Shown here: in pieces, positions 42,882-50,616 of the stretch | Numbering within the stretch: position 1 is the stretch's first letter | Layout of the letters: each line of letters opens with the position of its first letter | Origin: Arthrobacter sp. Soc17.1.1.1 | GTDB taxonomy: Bacteria; Actinomycetota; Actinomycetes; Actinomycetales; Micrococcaceae | Direction of reading: 5' to 3' | Assembly: GCF_036867195.1 (NCBI RefSeq) | Contig: NZ_JBAJII010000001.1 | Span: 3,658,001 to 3,722,000, forward strand | DNA length: 64,000 nucleotides | Notes under the pieces: generated by a model | What the model saw: only the letters and a program-made list of their open reading frames with translations | What the model was told of the DNA's origin: nothing | The model's database searches: none | Program-made: the position numbers and the translations under genes

Positions 42882-43319
42882 ATGAACCAGCAGCACGGCC
42901 CACGCCACCTTCGCCGGGTCCGCTTCCTCGTGCGGGTTCTCATCACCGTCCTGGTCTTCATGTGGGCGCCGACAGTTGCCCAGGCCGCCTTCTCCGACGC
43001 CGCGTCGGCACCCGTGACCGTCGGAACCTACGCCATCCCGGCTCCGGCGAGCCTGACCGGCAACTACTCCTGCACATCGGCCAGGACATCGATGACGGTG
43101 ACGATCTCCGATTTCGGCGCCGTCAGCCGCGCCACGGGCTACACCGTGACGCTCACCGCCCCGAATGGGCAGGTGACGACGAACAATCTTCCGGCGACGA
43201 CTCGAGCGACCACGATCACACGTACCTCCACATCGGTGGGCAATTACACGCTGCGTATCCGCGCGAACGTCGGGTCCTGGATCGGGCAGAACGCCGAGCG
43301 GGTCCTCACCTGCCCCTGA
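42882..43319 (+). CDS. Small secreted protein, possible partner of the TasA-like protein
   Basis: A 145-residue exported protein of unknown function. The signal peptide (VLITVLVFMWAPTVAQA, about residues 20-36) is followed by AFSDAASAPVTVGTYAIPAP, again like the mature start of SipW-type substrates. The rest has a fibronectin III-like run of strands (ATGYTVTLTAPNGQVTTNN; GNYTLRIRANVG) and two Cys. GAGGAAGG lies before the ATG. It follows the TasA-like gene and its terminator, so it may have its own promoter. Confidence 0.7.
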   Translation: MNQQHGPRHLRRVRFLVRVLITVLVFMWAPTVAQAAFSDAASAPVTVGTYAIPAPASLTGNYSCTSARTSMTVTISDFGAVSRATGYTVTLTAPNGQVTTNNLPATTRATTITRTSTSVGNYTLRIRANVGSWIGQNAERVLTCP

Positions 43320-43335
43320 TCCCTCTGCGGGAGCG

Positions 43336-44040
43336 TCAGTGCGCGGGCCCCGGCACCACGATCCCGTTCTCGTAGGCATACACCACGGCCTGCACGCGGT
43401 CCCGCAGGTCCAGCTTCGTGAGGATACGCCGCACGTGGGTCTTGATCGTGGCCTCCGACAGGAAGAAGCGCGCCGCCAGCTCGGCGTTCGAGAGGCCCCC
43501 GGCGATCGCCTCGAGCACCTCCCGCTCCCGCGGCGTCAGCTCGGCGAGCCGCCGGTCCGGCACGGCCGCCGTCAGGTGCGCCGGCGGTAGCGAGCGCACA
43601 TAGGTCTCGAGCAGCCGCTGGGTGACGCGCGGGGCGACGACGGCGTCACCGCTCGCGACGATCCGCACCGCGTGCACCAGGTCCTCGGGGGCCACGTCCT
43701 TCAGCAGGAACGCCGACGCCCCCGCCTGCAGGCCGGAGAACGCGTACTCGTCCAGGTCGAAGGTGGTCAGGATGATGATGCGTGAGCCGGAGGCCGACGC
43801 CGTGATCTGGCGGGTGGCCTCGATCCCGTCCCCGAAGGGCATCCGGACGTCCATGAGCACCACGTCCGGCGTCAGTTCCGCGGTGAGGCGGACGGCCTCG
43901 GCGCCGGTCGACGCCTCGCCGGCGATCTCGAGATCCGGCTCGCCCTCGAGGATCAGCCGGAAGCCCATCCTCAGCAGGGGCTGGTCGTCAGCGAGCAGAA
44001 CCCTGATGGGTGTGCCCTGCGTGCTGTGGTGCGTGGTCAT
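43336..44040 (-). CDS. NarL/FixJ family response regulator
   Basis: A 234-residue regulator with receiver domain (VLLADDQPLLRMGF; phospho-Asp in VVLMDVRMPFGDG, about residue 60; KDVAPED lysine) and LuxR helix-turn-helix (LTPREREVLEAIAGG; SEATIKTHVRRILTKLDLRD). Its start lies inside the end of the kinase gene (overlap 53 bp), so the pair is translationally coupled. It is the last gene of the unit 47177 to 43336 and probably controls the ABC exporter genes upstream. Confidence 0.92.
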   Translation of the reverse strand: MTTHHSTQGTPIRVLLADDQPLLRMGFRLILEGEPDLEIAGEASTGAEAVRLTAELTPDVVLMDVRMPFGDGIEATRQITASASGSRIIILTTFDLDEYAFSGLQAGASAFLLKDVAPEDLVHAVRIVASGDAVVAPRVTQRLLETYVRSLPPAHLTAAVPDRRLAELTPREREVLEAIAGGLSNAELAARFFLSEATIKTHVRRILTKLDLRDRVQAVVYAYENGIVVPGPAH

Positions 44041-45292
44041 CTTTCTCTTTCCCCCGTGGGTTTCCCGTGCCGCCTTCGGCGTCGGGGACTGTCAATCGGA
44101 CCTCCACGGCCCAGCCGCCCGACGGGCGGACCCCGACGTCCACCGAACCGGCATAGATGGCGGCCCGCTCCCGCATGCCGGCGATGCCCTGGCCCGAGCC
44201 GAGGGACACGGCCGGGCCCATGGTGCCCCGACCGTCGTCGGCGACGCGCAGGGAGACCGCCTCCCCGGTGCGGGCGATCGAGATGTCCACCAGAGTAACC
44301 CCCTTGGCGTACCGCAGGACGTTGGTCAGCGATTCCTGCAGGATCCGGTACACCGTCAGCTGGAACGCGGGATCGTCCGGCAGTCGCGGCCCGCTCGTGG
44401 TCACCCTGAGCGGCAGCCCTGCCGCCCGGAACCCGTCGAGGAGCTGCGTGAGGGAGCTCGACGCCGGCAGCGGCTCCAGGGTCTCGCTCGCGGCCTCGGC
44501 GCGGAGGACCCCGAGGACCCTCCGCATGTCCGCGAGGGCCGTGCGGCCGGTCCCGGACAGTTCGCGCAGCACCGCGCCGGCACGCTCCGGGTCCCGCTTC
44601 ATGACGACGGCGGCGCCGTCGGACAGCGCCACCATGACCGTCAGTGAATGCGCGACGACGTCGTGCATCTCCCGCGCGATGCGGTTCCTCTCCCCCGCGG
44701 ACGCCAGCTCCGCGTTGCGGCCGGCCCACTCGCGCAGCTCGCTCTCGTGTTCGCGGTCCCTCCGCACCGTGATGCCCACGCCGACCGCGATCCCGAGGAA
44801 CATCACGATGAAGCCGCTGAGCAGCCACGTGACGCCCGGGGCGCCCTCGAACGCGCTGACCGGGATGAGGAACAGGGCGCTGACGGACAGGACGGTCGCC
44901 GCAGCCGCCGCGACGAGCACCGGCCGCAGCGGGTAAGTGGAGGCGACCGTGTACAGGGCGAACATCGTCGCCACACCGCTGCTGCCCGTGCCCTCGGTCA
45001 GGATGCTGACCGGGACGTCGAGGACGGCGACGAACGCGAGGACGAGCAGGGGCCGGTCGCGCCGGAACGCCAGTGCGGCGGCCGACAGCACGACACCCGG
45101 GAGGCCGATCCAGTTCCCGGAGTCGATGATCAGCAGGAGCGCGCCGGGGAAGCCGAAGAGCACGAACACCACGACGACCACGGCGTCCATGGCCCGCGGA
45201 TGCCTGCGGAAGAACCGCCGGAACGGACCCAGCCGGCGGGCGTTGAGCTCCGTGAAGGAGACCGCGGTGCTGCGCTCCGCGGTCTCCCTCAT
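43988..45292 (-). CDS. Sensor histidine kinase (HisKA_3 type)
   Basis: A 434-residue kinase. Six or so transmembrane helices fill residues 28-160, with no large extracytoplasmic sensor loop, so it may sense within the membrane. The phosphoacceptor motif is RIAREMHDVVAHSLTVMV (about 222), followed by an HATPase domain (LQESLTNVLRYA; DDGRGTMGP; GIAGMRERAAIY). The ATG at 45292 is preferred; a TTG at 45310 would add six residues. Overlaps its response regulator gene by 53 bp. Confidence 0.9.
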   Translation of the reverse strand: MRETAERSTAVSFTELNARRLGPFRRFFRRHPRAMDAVVVVVFVLFGFPGALLLIIDSGNWIGLPGVVLSAAALAFRRDRPLLVLAFVAVLDVPVSILTEGTGSSGVATMFALYTVASTYPLRPVLVAAAAATVLSVSALFLIPVSAFEGAPGVTWLLSGFIVMFLGIAVGVGITVRRDREHESELREWAGRNAELASAGERNRIAREMHDVVAHSLTVMVALSDGAAVVMKRDPERAGAVLRELSGTGRTALADMRRVLGVLRAEAASETLEPLPASSSLTQLLDGFRAAGLPLRVTTSGPRLPDDPAFQLTVYRILQESLTNVLRYAKGVTLVDISIARTGEAVSLRVADDGRGTMGPAVSLGSGQGIAGMRERAAIYAGSVDVGVRPSGGWAVEVRLTVPDAEGGTGNPRGKEKDDHAPQHAGHTHQGSAR

Positions 45293-45339
45293 CGGGTGGG
45301 TCTCACTCAAGGGTCAGGTCCATGAGGCGTCGGGCGTTC

Positions 45340-46227
45340 CTAGACGTCCCGCTTCTTCGCGACGACGAGGGCGAGGACCAGGAGCACCAGGGCCCAGGCA
45401 CCCATGACGAGACCGCCCTCCCACTGGGTCAGCGCATCCTCTGCCGTCGTCACGGCGACCATCTGCGTCCCCGCGTCTCCGGGGAGGAACCGCGCTGCAT
45501 CGGGGATCCAGTCGGCGAGCCCCGAGATGAGCTGCACGATGATCGGCAGCACGAAGAAGATGCCGACCGCCGTCACCACGCCTCCGGCCGTGTTGCGCAG
45601 CAGGATCCCGATCGACATCGAGATCACCGCCACGAGAGCGAGGAAGGTCCCGGTGTTGATGACGCTTGCGAGGACGCCGTCCTCCGTGAGGGCGAAGTCG
45701 AGATCCTCTCCCCCGAGGATGGGCTGGGCGACGAGGTAGGACATCAGTGCGCTACCGAAGCCTACGACGAAGGCGACGACCGCGACGATGACGGTCTTCG
45801 CCAGCAGCGCAGGGGTGCGTTTCGGCACGGCGACCATCGTCGAGCGGATCATGCCGGTGGTCCACTCCGAGGCGATGAGGACCACGGCGAGCGACGCGAT
45901 GAGCAGTTGCCCGAATACCAGGCCCGACGACGGCGTCGTCAGGGCTTCGAACGCCGCGCTCCCCGGGCCTTCCGTGGGTGCCTGGAACTCCGCCGGCACG
46001 CCCGGATCGCCGGCGGACTGCGCCATGACGGACAGTGACCAGGCGAAGAGCGCGGCGAGTCCCACCATCACCACGACGGTGGAGACGATGAGGATGACGG
46101 TCGAGGGGACGGTGGTGACCTTGATCCATTCGGATTTCAGCACCCGGCCGAAGTTCACGCCCGAGCCGGCATCACGCTGCGGCCGGGGCCGCTGCTGGGT
46201 GGGGGCGGGTGAGGTCGACGTTGCCAT
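45340..46227 (-). CDS. ABC-2 type transporter permease
   Basis: A 295-residue permease with about six transmembrane helices: one near residue 45-70, then from 105 onward (SGLVFGQLLIASLAVVLIAS). The order fits ABC exporters controlled by a NarL-type two-component system. It starts 2 bp after the ATPase gene and ends 47 bp before the kinase gene, so all four genes are likely one operon. Confidence 0.88.
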   Translation of the reverse strand: MATSTSPAPTQQRPRPQRDAGSGVNFGRVLKSEWIKVTTVPSTVILIVSTVVVMVGLAALFAWSLSVMAQSAGDPGVPAEFQAPTEGPGSAAFEALTTPSSGLVFGQLLIASLAVVLIASEWTTGMIRSTMVAVPKRTPALLAKTVIVAVVAFVVGFGSALMSYLVAQPILGGEDLDFALTEDGVLASVINTGTFLALVAVISMSIGILLRNTAGGVVTAVGIFFVLPIIVQLISGLADWIPDAARFLPGDAGTQMVAVTTAEDALTQWEGGLVMGAWALVLLVLALVVAKKRDV

Positions 46228-46229
46228 GG

Positions 46230-47177
46230 TCAGCGTCCTTCCACTGGTGCGGCAGCCTGAGCGGCGGTGGGGAGGTCGTGCGAGTGGTACTCGACCTCGG
46301 TCTGGGTGAGCTCCATGTAGGCGTCCTCGAGGGACACCTGGAGCGGGGTGAGTTCATAGACCAGGACACGCTCCCGGAGGGCGATCTCTGCGATGCGGCG
46401 CGGTTCGACGCCGGTGATCTCGACCAGTTCCGGCTCGAGGACCTGCGAGGACACGCCCTCGCCGGCGAGGCCGCCGAGGAGGTCCTGCGGCCGGTCGGCG
46501 CGGACCCGCACGCGCACCTTGCCCTGGCCGTCGATGATCGACTGGATGGGGGCGTCGGCGATGATGCGGCCGCGGCCGATGACGATGAGGTGGTCGGCGG
46601 TCAGGGCCATCTCCGACATGAGGTGGGAGGAGAGGAAGACGGTGCGGCCCTCGGAGGCGAGGCCCCTCGCGAGGTGGCGCACCCACTGGACACCTTCCGG
46701 GTCCAGGCCGTTGACGGGCTCGTCGAGGATGACCGTATGGGGGTCACCGAGGAGGGCCGCCGCGATCCCGAGGCGCTGGCCCATGCCGAGGGAGAACCCG
46801 CCCACCCTCTTCCGGGCGACGGGACCGAGTCCCGTGAGCTCGATGACCTCCCTGACCCGGCTGTTCGGGATGCCGTGCGTCGCCGCCATCGCGCGGAGGT
46901 GGTTGTACGCCGAGCGCTTGGTGTGGACGGCCTTGGCATCGAGCAGCGCACCCACTTCGCGGAGCGGTGCGCGGTGCTGGGCGTAGGGCTGACCGTTGAC
47001 GGTCACCCGGCCGCCGCTGGGGTTGTCCAGGCCCACGATCATGCGCATGGTGGTGGACTTGCCGGCGCCGTTCGGGCCGAGGAAGCCCGTCACCTTGCCG
47101 GGCTGCACGGTGAAGGAGACGGCGTCGACGGCGGTCTTCGCGCCGTACCGCTTCGAGAGGGCCTGGGCCTCGATCAT
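46230..47177 (-). CDS. ABC transporter ATP-binding protein
   Basis: A 315-residue ABC exporter ATPase. Walker A GPNGAGKSTTMRM (about residue 38), signature FSLGMGQRLGIA (about 136), Walker B TVILDEPVNGLDPEG (about 157), and LSSHLMSEM as switch. The C-terminal 80 residues are a DUF4162-like extension. AAAGGA precedes the ATG at 47177. First gene of the exporter-two-component operon. Confidence 0.93.
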   Translation of the reverse strand: MIEAQALSKRYGAKTAVDAVSFTVQPGKVTGFLGPNGAGKSTTMRMIVGLDNPSGGRVTVNGQPYAQHRAPLREVGALLDAKAVHTKRSAYNHLRAMAATHGIPNSRVREVIELTGLGPVARKRVGGFSLGMGQRLGIAAALLGDPHTVILDEPVNGLDPEGVQWVRHLARGLASEGRTVFLSSHLMSEMALTADHLIVIGRGRIIADAPIQSIIDGQGKVRVRVRADRPQDLLGGLAGEGVSSQVLEPELVEITGVEPRRIAEIALRERVLVYELTPLQVSLEDAYMELTQTEVEYHSHDLPTAAQAAAPVEGR

Positions 47178-47323
47178 GGGGCGTCCTTTGACTGGAGGTG
47201 GTTCGGGCCGTCCCGCTACTACGGGCCGGTACCACCAACAGTAGGCCTGGGGCCGGTGCGGATTCACCGGCCCCAGGGATGATCACGGGCGGACGAGCCG
47301 TACCCCTTTCGGACGACCGCCAC

Positions 47324-47358
47324 GCGGCGTCGGTCGCCTTGAGGACGACCGACGCCGC
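47324..47358 (-). terminator. Hairpin after the DrrB-like permease gene
   Basis: A perfect 13-bp stem (GCGGCGTCGGTCG and complement) with a 9-base loop, 17 bp after the permease stop at 47376 on the minus strand. Confidence 0.7.
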
Positions 47359-47375
47359 AGGGACGGCGCCTCCGG

Positions 47376-48251
47376 TCAGCGGCTGCTGATGAGCCTGAAC
47401 TTCCGGATGCACAGCGGCACGAAGACCACGAGCATCAGGGCGGCGCCGATCAGGACGGTCAGGACCGCGTTCTGCATGGGCCAGACATCGGGGGCAGGGA
47501 GGGTCCCCGTGTTGCCGAACAGCTCGCGGGCCGCCTGGACGAGCGCCGAGACCGGGTTCCAGTTGGCGAAGGTCTCGAGCGCACTCGGCAGGTTCTGGGA
47601 CTGCACGAACGCGTTCGAGATGAACGTGAGCGGGAAGAGGATCATGAACGACGCGTTGTTGATGACCTCGGGCGACTTCACGGACATCCCGAGCAGTGCC
47701 ATCACCCAGCTGAACGCGTAGGAGAACAGCAGCAGGAGGCCGAGGCCGGCGAGGAAGCTGCCCATGGACGCGTTGACGCGCCAGCCCACCAGGAATCCGG
47801 TGCCCATCATGATGACCACCGACAGCGCGTTGAGCACGAGGTCGCTGTTGGTCCGTCCGACCAGCACCGCGGACGGGCTCATGGGCAGGGTCCTGAAACG
47901 GTCGATGATGCCGTCCTTGAGGTCCTGGGCCATGGCCGAGCCGGAGAAGGTGGAGCCGAAGATCACCGTCTGCGCGAAGATGCCGGCCATGAGGTACTGC
48001 GTGTAGTCCGCGCCCTCCACCTGGATGGACCCGCCGTAGATCTGGCTGAACAGCAGCACGAACATGATCGGCTGGAGGACGGCGAAGACCAGCATGTCGG
48101 GTGAGCGCTTCAGCTTGGTCAGGTTGCGTTTGGTCACGGTCCAGCCGTCGGAGAACCACATGCTCAGCTCCGACGGCGGCTCGGGCACATCTCCGCGGAT
48201 CGCGGACCGACGGTTCTCGGGCTGCCTGTTCTCGGGTGCCAGGACGCTCAT
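47376..48251 (-). CDS. DrrB-like ABC-2 permease
   Basis: A 291-residue permease of the daunorubicin resistance (DrrB) type with six transmembrane helices. The ABC-2 signature region is seen in DLKDGIIDRFRTLPMSPSAV and in SFMILFPLTFISNAFVQSQ. It overlaps the DrrA-like ATPase by ATGA. The pair exports a hydrophobic compound, likely for self-protection; the substrate is unknown. Confidence 0.9.
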   Translation of the reverse strand: MSVLAPENRQPENRRSAIRGDVPEPPSELSMWFSDGWTVTKRNLTKLKRSPDMLVFAVLQPIMFVLLFSQIYGGSIQVEGADYTQYLMAGIFAQTVIFGSTFSGSAMAQDLKDGIIDRFRTLPMSPSAVLVGRTNSDLVLNALSVVIMMGTGFLVGWRVNASMGSFLAGLGLLLLFSYAFSWVMALLGMSVKSPEVINNASFMILFPLTFISNAFVQSQNLPSALETFANWNPVSALVQAARELFGNTGTLPAPDVWPMQNAVLTVLIGAALMLVVFVPLCIRKFRLISSR

Positions 48252-49237
48252 GCTGCTGTCTCCTTCTGGGGGGCTTCCGCCGAGGCGTCCTCGGTCCGGT
48301 GACCGGTGAGCGTGAGGAACACGTCGTCGAGGCTCGGCCGCCGCATGCCGGCGTCGTGCAGGCCGACACCCGCCTCGCCGAGGTCCGACAGGATGTACTG
48401 CAGGGCGCGGGGCCCGTTCGTGACCGCGACCTCCACGGTGCGGCCGTCCCCGCCGACACCGGGTTCGCCGTCGCCGTGGCGCCCGAGGATCTCGCGGGCG
48501 GTCGGGGCGTGGGCGGCGTCGACGAGCGACACCACGACGCGGTGGCCCCCGATCTGCGCCTTCAGCTCGTCCGCGGTGCCCGCGGCGATGGTCCTGCCGC
48601 CGTCGATCACCGCGATGTCGTCGGAGAGCTGGTCCGCCTCCTCGAGGTACTGGGTGGTGAGCAGCAGCGTGGTGCCGTCCTTCACGAGGTCCTTGATGAT
48701 GCCCCACATGGACAGCCGGCTCCGGGGGTCCAGCCCTGTGGTCGGCTCGTCCAGGAAGAGGATCTTCGGCTTGATCACCAGCGCCCCGGCCAGGTCGATC
48801 CGGCGCCGCATGCCGCCGGAGAAGCCCTTGACCGGGCGGTTGCCGGCTTCCGTCAGCTCGAACTGGTCGATGAGCTCCTGTGCCCGGCGCCTCGACTCGC
48901 GGGCACCGAGGTGGTAGAGCCTGCCCACCATCTCGAGGTTCTCGAAACCGGTGAGTCCCTCGTCGACCGCCGCGTACTGGCCGGAGACGCCGATGATGCG
49001 GCGTGCGGCCTTCGGATCGCGCAGGACGTCGATGCCGTCGATGCGCGCGGCGCCGGCGGTCGGCTGGACGAGGGTGGTGAGGATCTTGACCACGGTGGTC
49101 TTGCCTGCACCGTTGGGCCCCAGGAGGGCCTTGACTGTTCCCTGGGGAACGGAAAGGTTCATGCCGTCGAGCGCGTGGACGGGGCCGCTCTTCGACGAAT
49201 AGGTCTTCTTCAGACCTTCTGCCTCGATAATCGCCAT
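48248..49237 (-). CDS. DrrA-like ABC exporter ATPase
   Basis: A 329-residue ATPase of the DrrA family. Walker A GPNGAGKTTVVK (about residue 39), signature FSGGMRRRIDLA (about 139), Walker B ILFLDEPTTGLDPRS (about 159), and TTQYLEEADQLSD, the typical switch region. The C-terminal DUF4162 domain follows. Overlaps the permease gene by 4 bp. Separate from the second exporter at 45340-47177 by a terminator. Confidence 0.93.
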   Translation of the reverse strand: MAIIEAEGLKKTYSSKSGPVHALDGMNLSVPQGTVKALLGPNGAGKTTVVKILTTLVQPTAGAARIDGIDVLRDPKAARRIIGVSGQYAAVDEGLTGFENLEMVGRLYHLGARESRRRAQELIDQFELTEAGNRPVKGFSGGMRRRIDLAGALVIKPKILFLDEPTTGLDPRSRLSMWGIIKDLVKDGTTLLLTTQYLEEADQLSDDIAVIDGGRTIAAGTADELKAQIGGHRVVVSLVDAAHAPTAREILGRHGDGEPGVGGDGRTVEVAVTNGPRALQYILSDLGEAGVGLHDAGMRRPSLDDVFLTLTGHRTEDASAEAPQKETAA

Positions 49238-49269
49238 CCCAAAAGGGTAGGACCCCCGCCCGAGGGAAC

Positions 49270-50490
49270 CTAGGCGCTTCGGTCAGTTACTGTCCGCAAT
49301 CCCGCATCGTCCGTCACCGGTCGTTCGCGGGCTGCGGGGGCCACGAGGAAGGAGGCCAGCACGGCGACCCCGACGGCCAGCAGGGCGTTGCGGATGCCGA
49401 CCACGTCGCCGAGGAAGCCGATGAGGGGCGGCCCGGCGAGGAAGGCCGTGTAGCCGATGGTCGCGACGACGGAGACGCGCGCGGCGGCACGATCGGGATC
49501 GTCCGCCGCCGCCGACATGCCCATGGGGAATCCGAGCGCGGCCCCCGCACCCCAGAGGACGGCTCCGACGGCGGCGAGGGGCACGTTCGGTGCGGCGACG
49601 AAGACCACGAGGCCCGCGAGGGAGGACCCGAGGCTGGCCTGCAGGACCCGCACCCGGCCGAAGCGGTCGATCAGGGGCCCGCCGAGGAAGCGCAGCGCCG
49701 TCATCGCGGCCACGAACACCGCGAACATGACGGCCCCGGTGCTCTCCGAGGTGCCCAGGCCGTCGACGCTCGCCTTCGCCACCCAGTCGTTGGCGGCCCC
49801 TTCGGTCAGCGCGGCGCCCAGCACCACCAGACCGATCAGCAGCGTGCGGGGTTCGCCCCATGCGCCGAGGCCCCGCCGCCGGGCGCCGTCGGACGCCGGT
49901 CCCGTCGCGGACCCGTCCGCCGGCGCCTCGGGCAGGAAGTGGCGGGGCGTCCACAGGGAGACGGCGAGGCTGAGGACGGCCACGGCGACGAGGTGCGCCG
50001 ACAGGGACACGTCGACGGCGGACAGACCGGCCCCGATGAGGGCGCCCACGAACGCTCCCCCGCTGAATGCGGCATGGAAGCGCGGCATGATGGTCCGCCC
50101 GACGAGGCGCTCGACGTCGGCGCCCTCGATGTTCTGCCCCACGTCCCACAGGGCGATCCCGCAGCCGAACAGGAACAGTCCGACGGCCACCACCGGCACG
50201 GAGGCGATGGCCAGGCCGAAGGCGACGGAGGTCGCGGCGACGGCGGCGGCGGTGCCGCCGATCCGCACGGTGTTCCCGGTGCCGAAGCGTGCTGCGACGA
50301 GCCCGGCGAGGGGGAGGGACAGGACCGAGCCGACGGCGCCGACGAGGAGGAGTCCGCCGGTCTGGCCGGCTCCGAGTCCCAGCGTGTCCGATGCGGCCGG
50401 GATGCGCGCCGCCCAGCTCGCGAAGACGAGGCCGTTGAGGCCGAAGATGGCGTAAGTGGCGATCATGGCGGCGCGGACGGCGGGTTTCAC
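49270..50490 (-). CDS. MFS transporter
   Basis: A 406-residue carrier with twelve transmembrane helices. Starts VKPAVRAAMIATYAIFGLNG from a GTG at 50490. Loop motif GLVAARFGTGN resembles motif A in the first half; PLIDRFGRVRVLQ is the corresponding site in the second half. The pattern resembles the YbjJ/fucose-permease-like branch (two six-helix halves, LVFASWAARIPAASDTLGL). Substrate unknown. Its upstream gap contains the DnaA-box-like array at 50554. Confidence 0.87.
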   Translation of the reverse strand: MKPAVRAAMIATYAIFGLNGLVFASWAARIPAASDTLGLGAGQTGGLLLVGAVGSVLSLPLAGLVAARFGTGNTVRIGGTAAAVAATSVAFGLAIASVPVVAVGLFLFGCGIALWDVGQNIEGADVERLVGRTIMPRFHAAFSGGAFVGALIGAGLSAVDVSLSAHLVAVAVLSLAVSLWTPRHFLPEAPADGSATGPASDGARRRGLGAWGEPRTLLIGLVVLGAALTEGAANDWVAKASVDGLGTSESTGAVMFAVFVAAMTALRFLGGPLIDRFGRVRVLQASLGSSLAGLVVFVAAPNVPLAAVGAVLWGAGAALGFPMGMSAAADDPDRAAARVSVVATIGYTAFLAGPPLIGFLGDVVGIRNALLAVGVAVLASFLVAPAARERPVTDDAGLRTVTDRSA

Positions 50491-50553
50491 TCTGCCACCG
50501 TAGGCGGCGGCCGCGGTGCGCCACAAACGGGGTCAGCAGGCAAGGCCTCCGCG

Positions 50554-50609
50554 TTGTCCACAATTTGTGGACAACCCTGTGGACGGCGCTGTGGAGGAGG
50601 TGTGGACGA
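50554..50609. promoter_or_regulatory. Array of five DnaA-box-like sites
   Basis: One perfect TTGTCCACA (50554-50562) faces a perfect TGTGGACAA (50566-50574), separated by ATT. Three further same-direction copies follow at 50578 (TGTGGACGG), 50590 (TGTGGAGGA) and 50601 (TGTGGACGA), spaced 12, 12 and 11 bp. The 16 bp GGACAACCCTGTGGAC at 50569-50584 are identical to those at 38190-38205. It lies between the ABC-F stop and the MFS start. Confidence 0.65.
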
Positions 50610-50616
50610 ACGCGAC

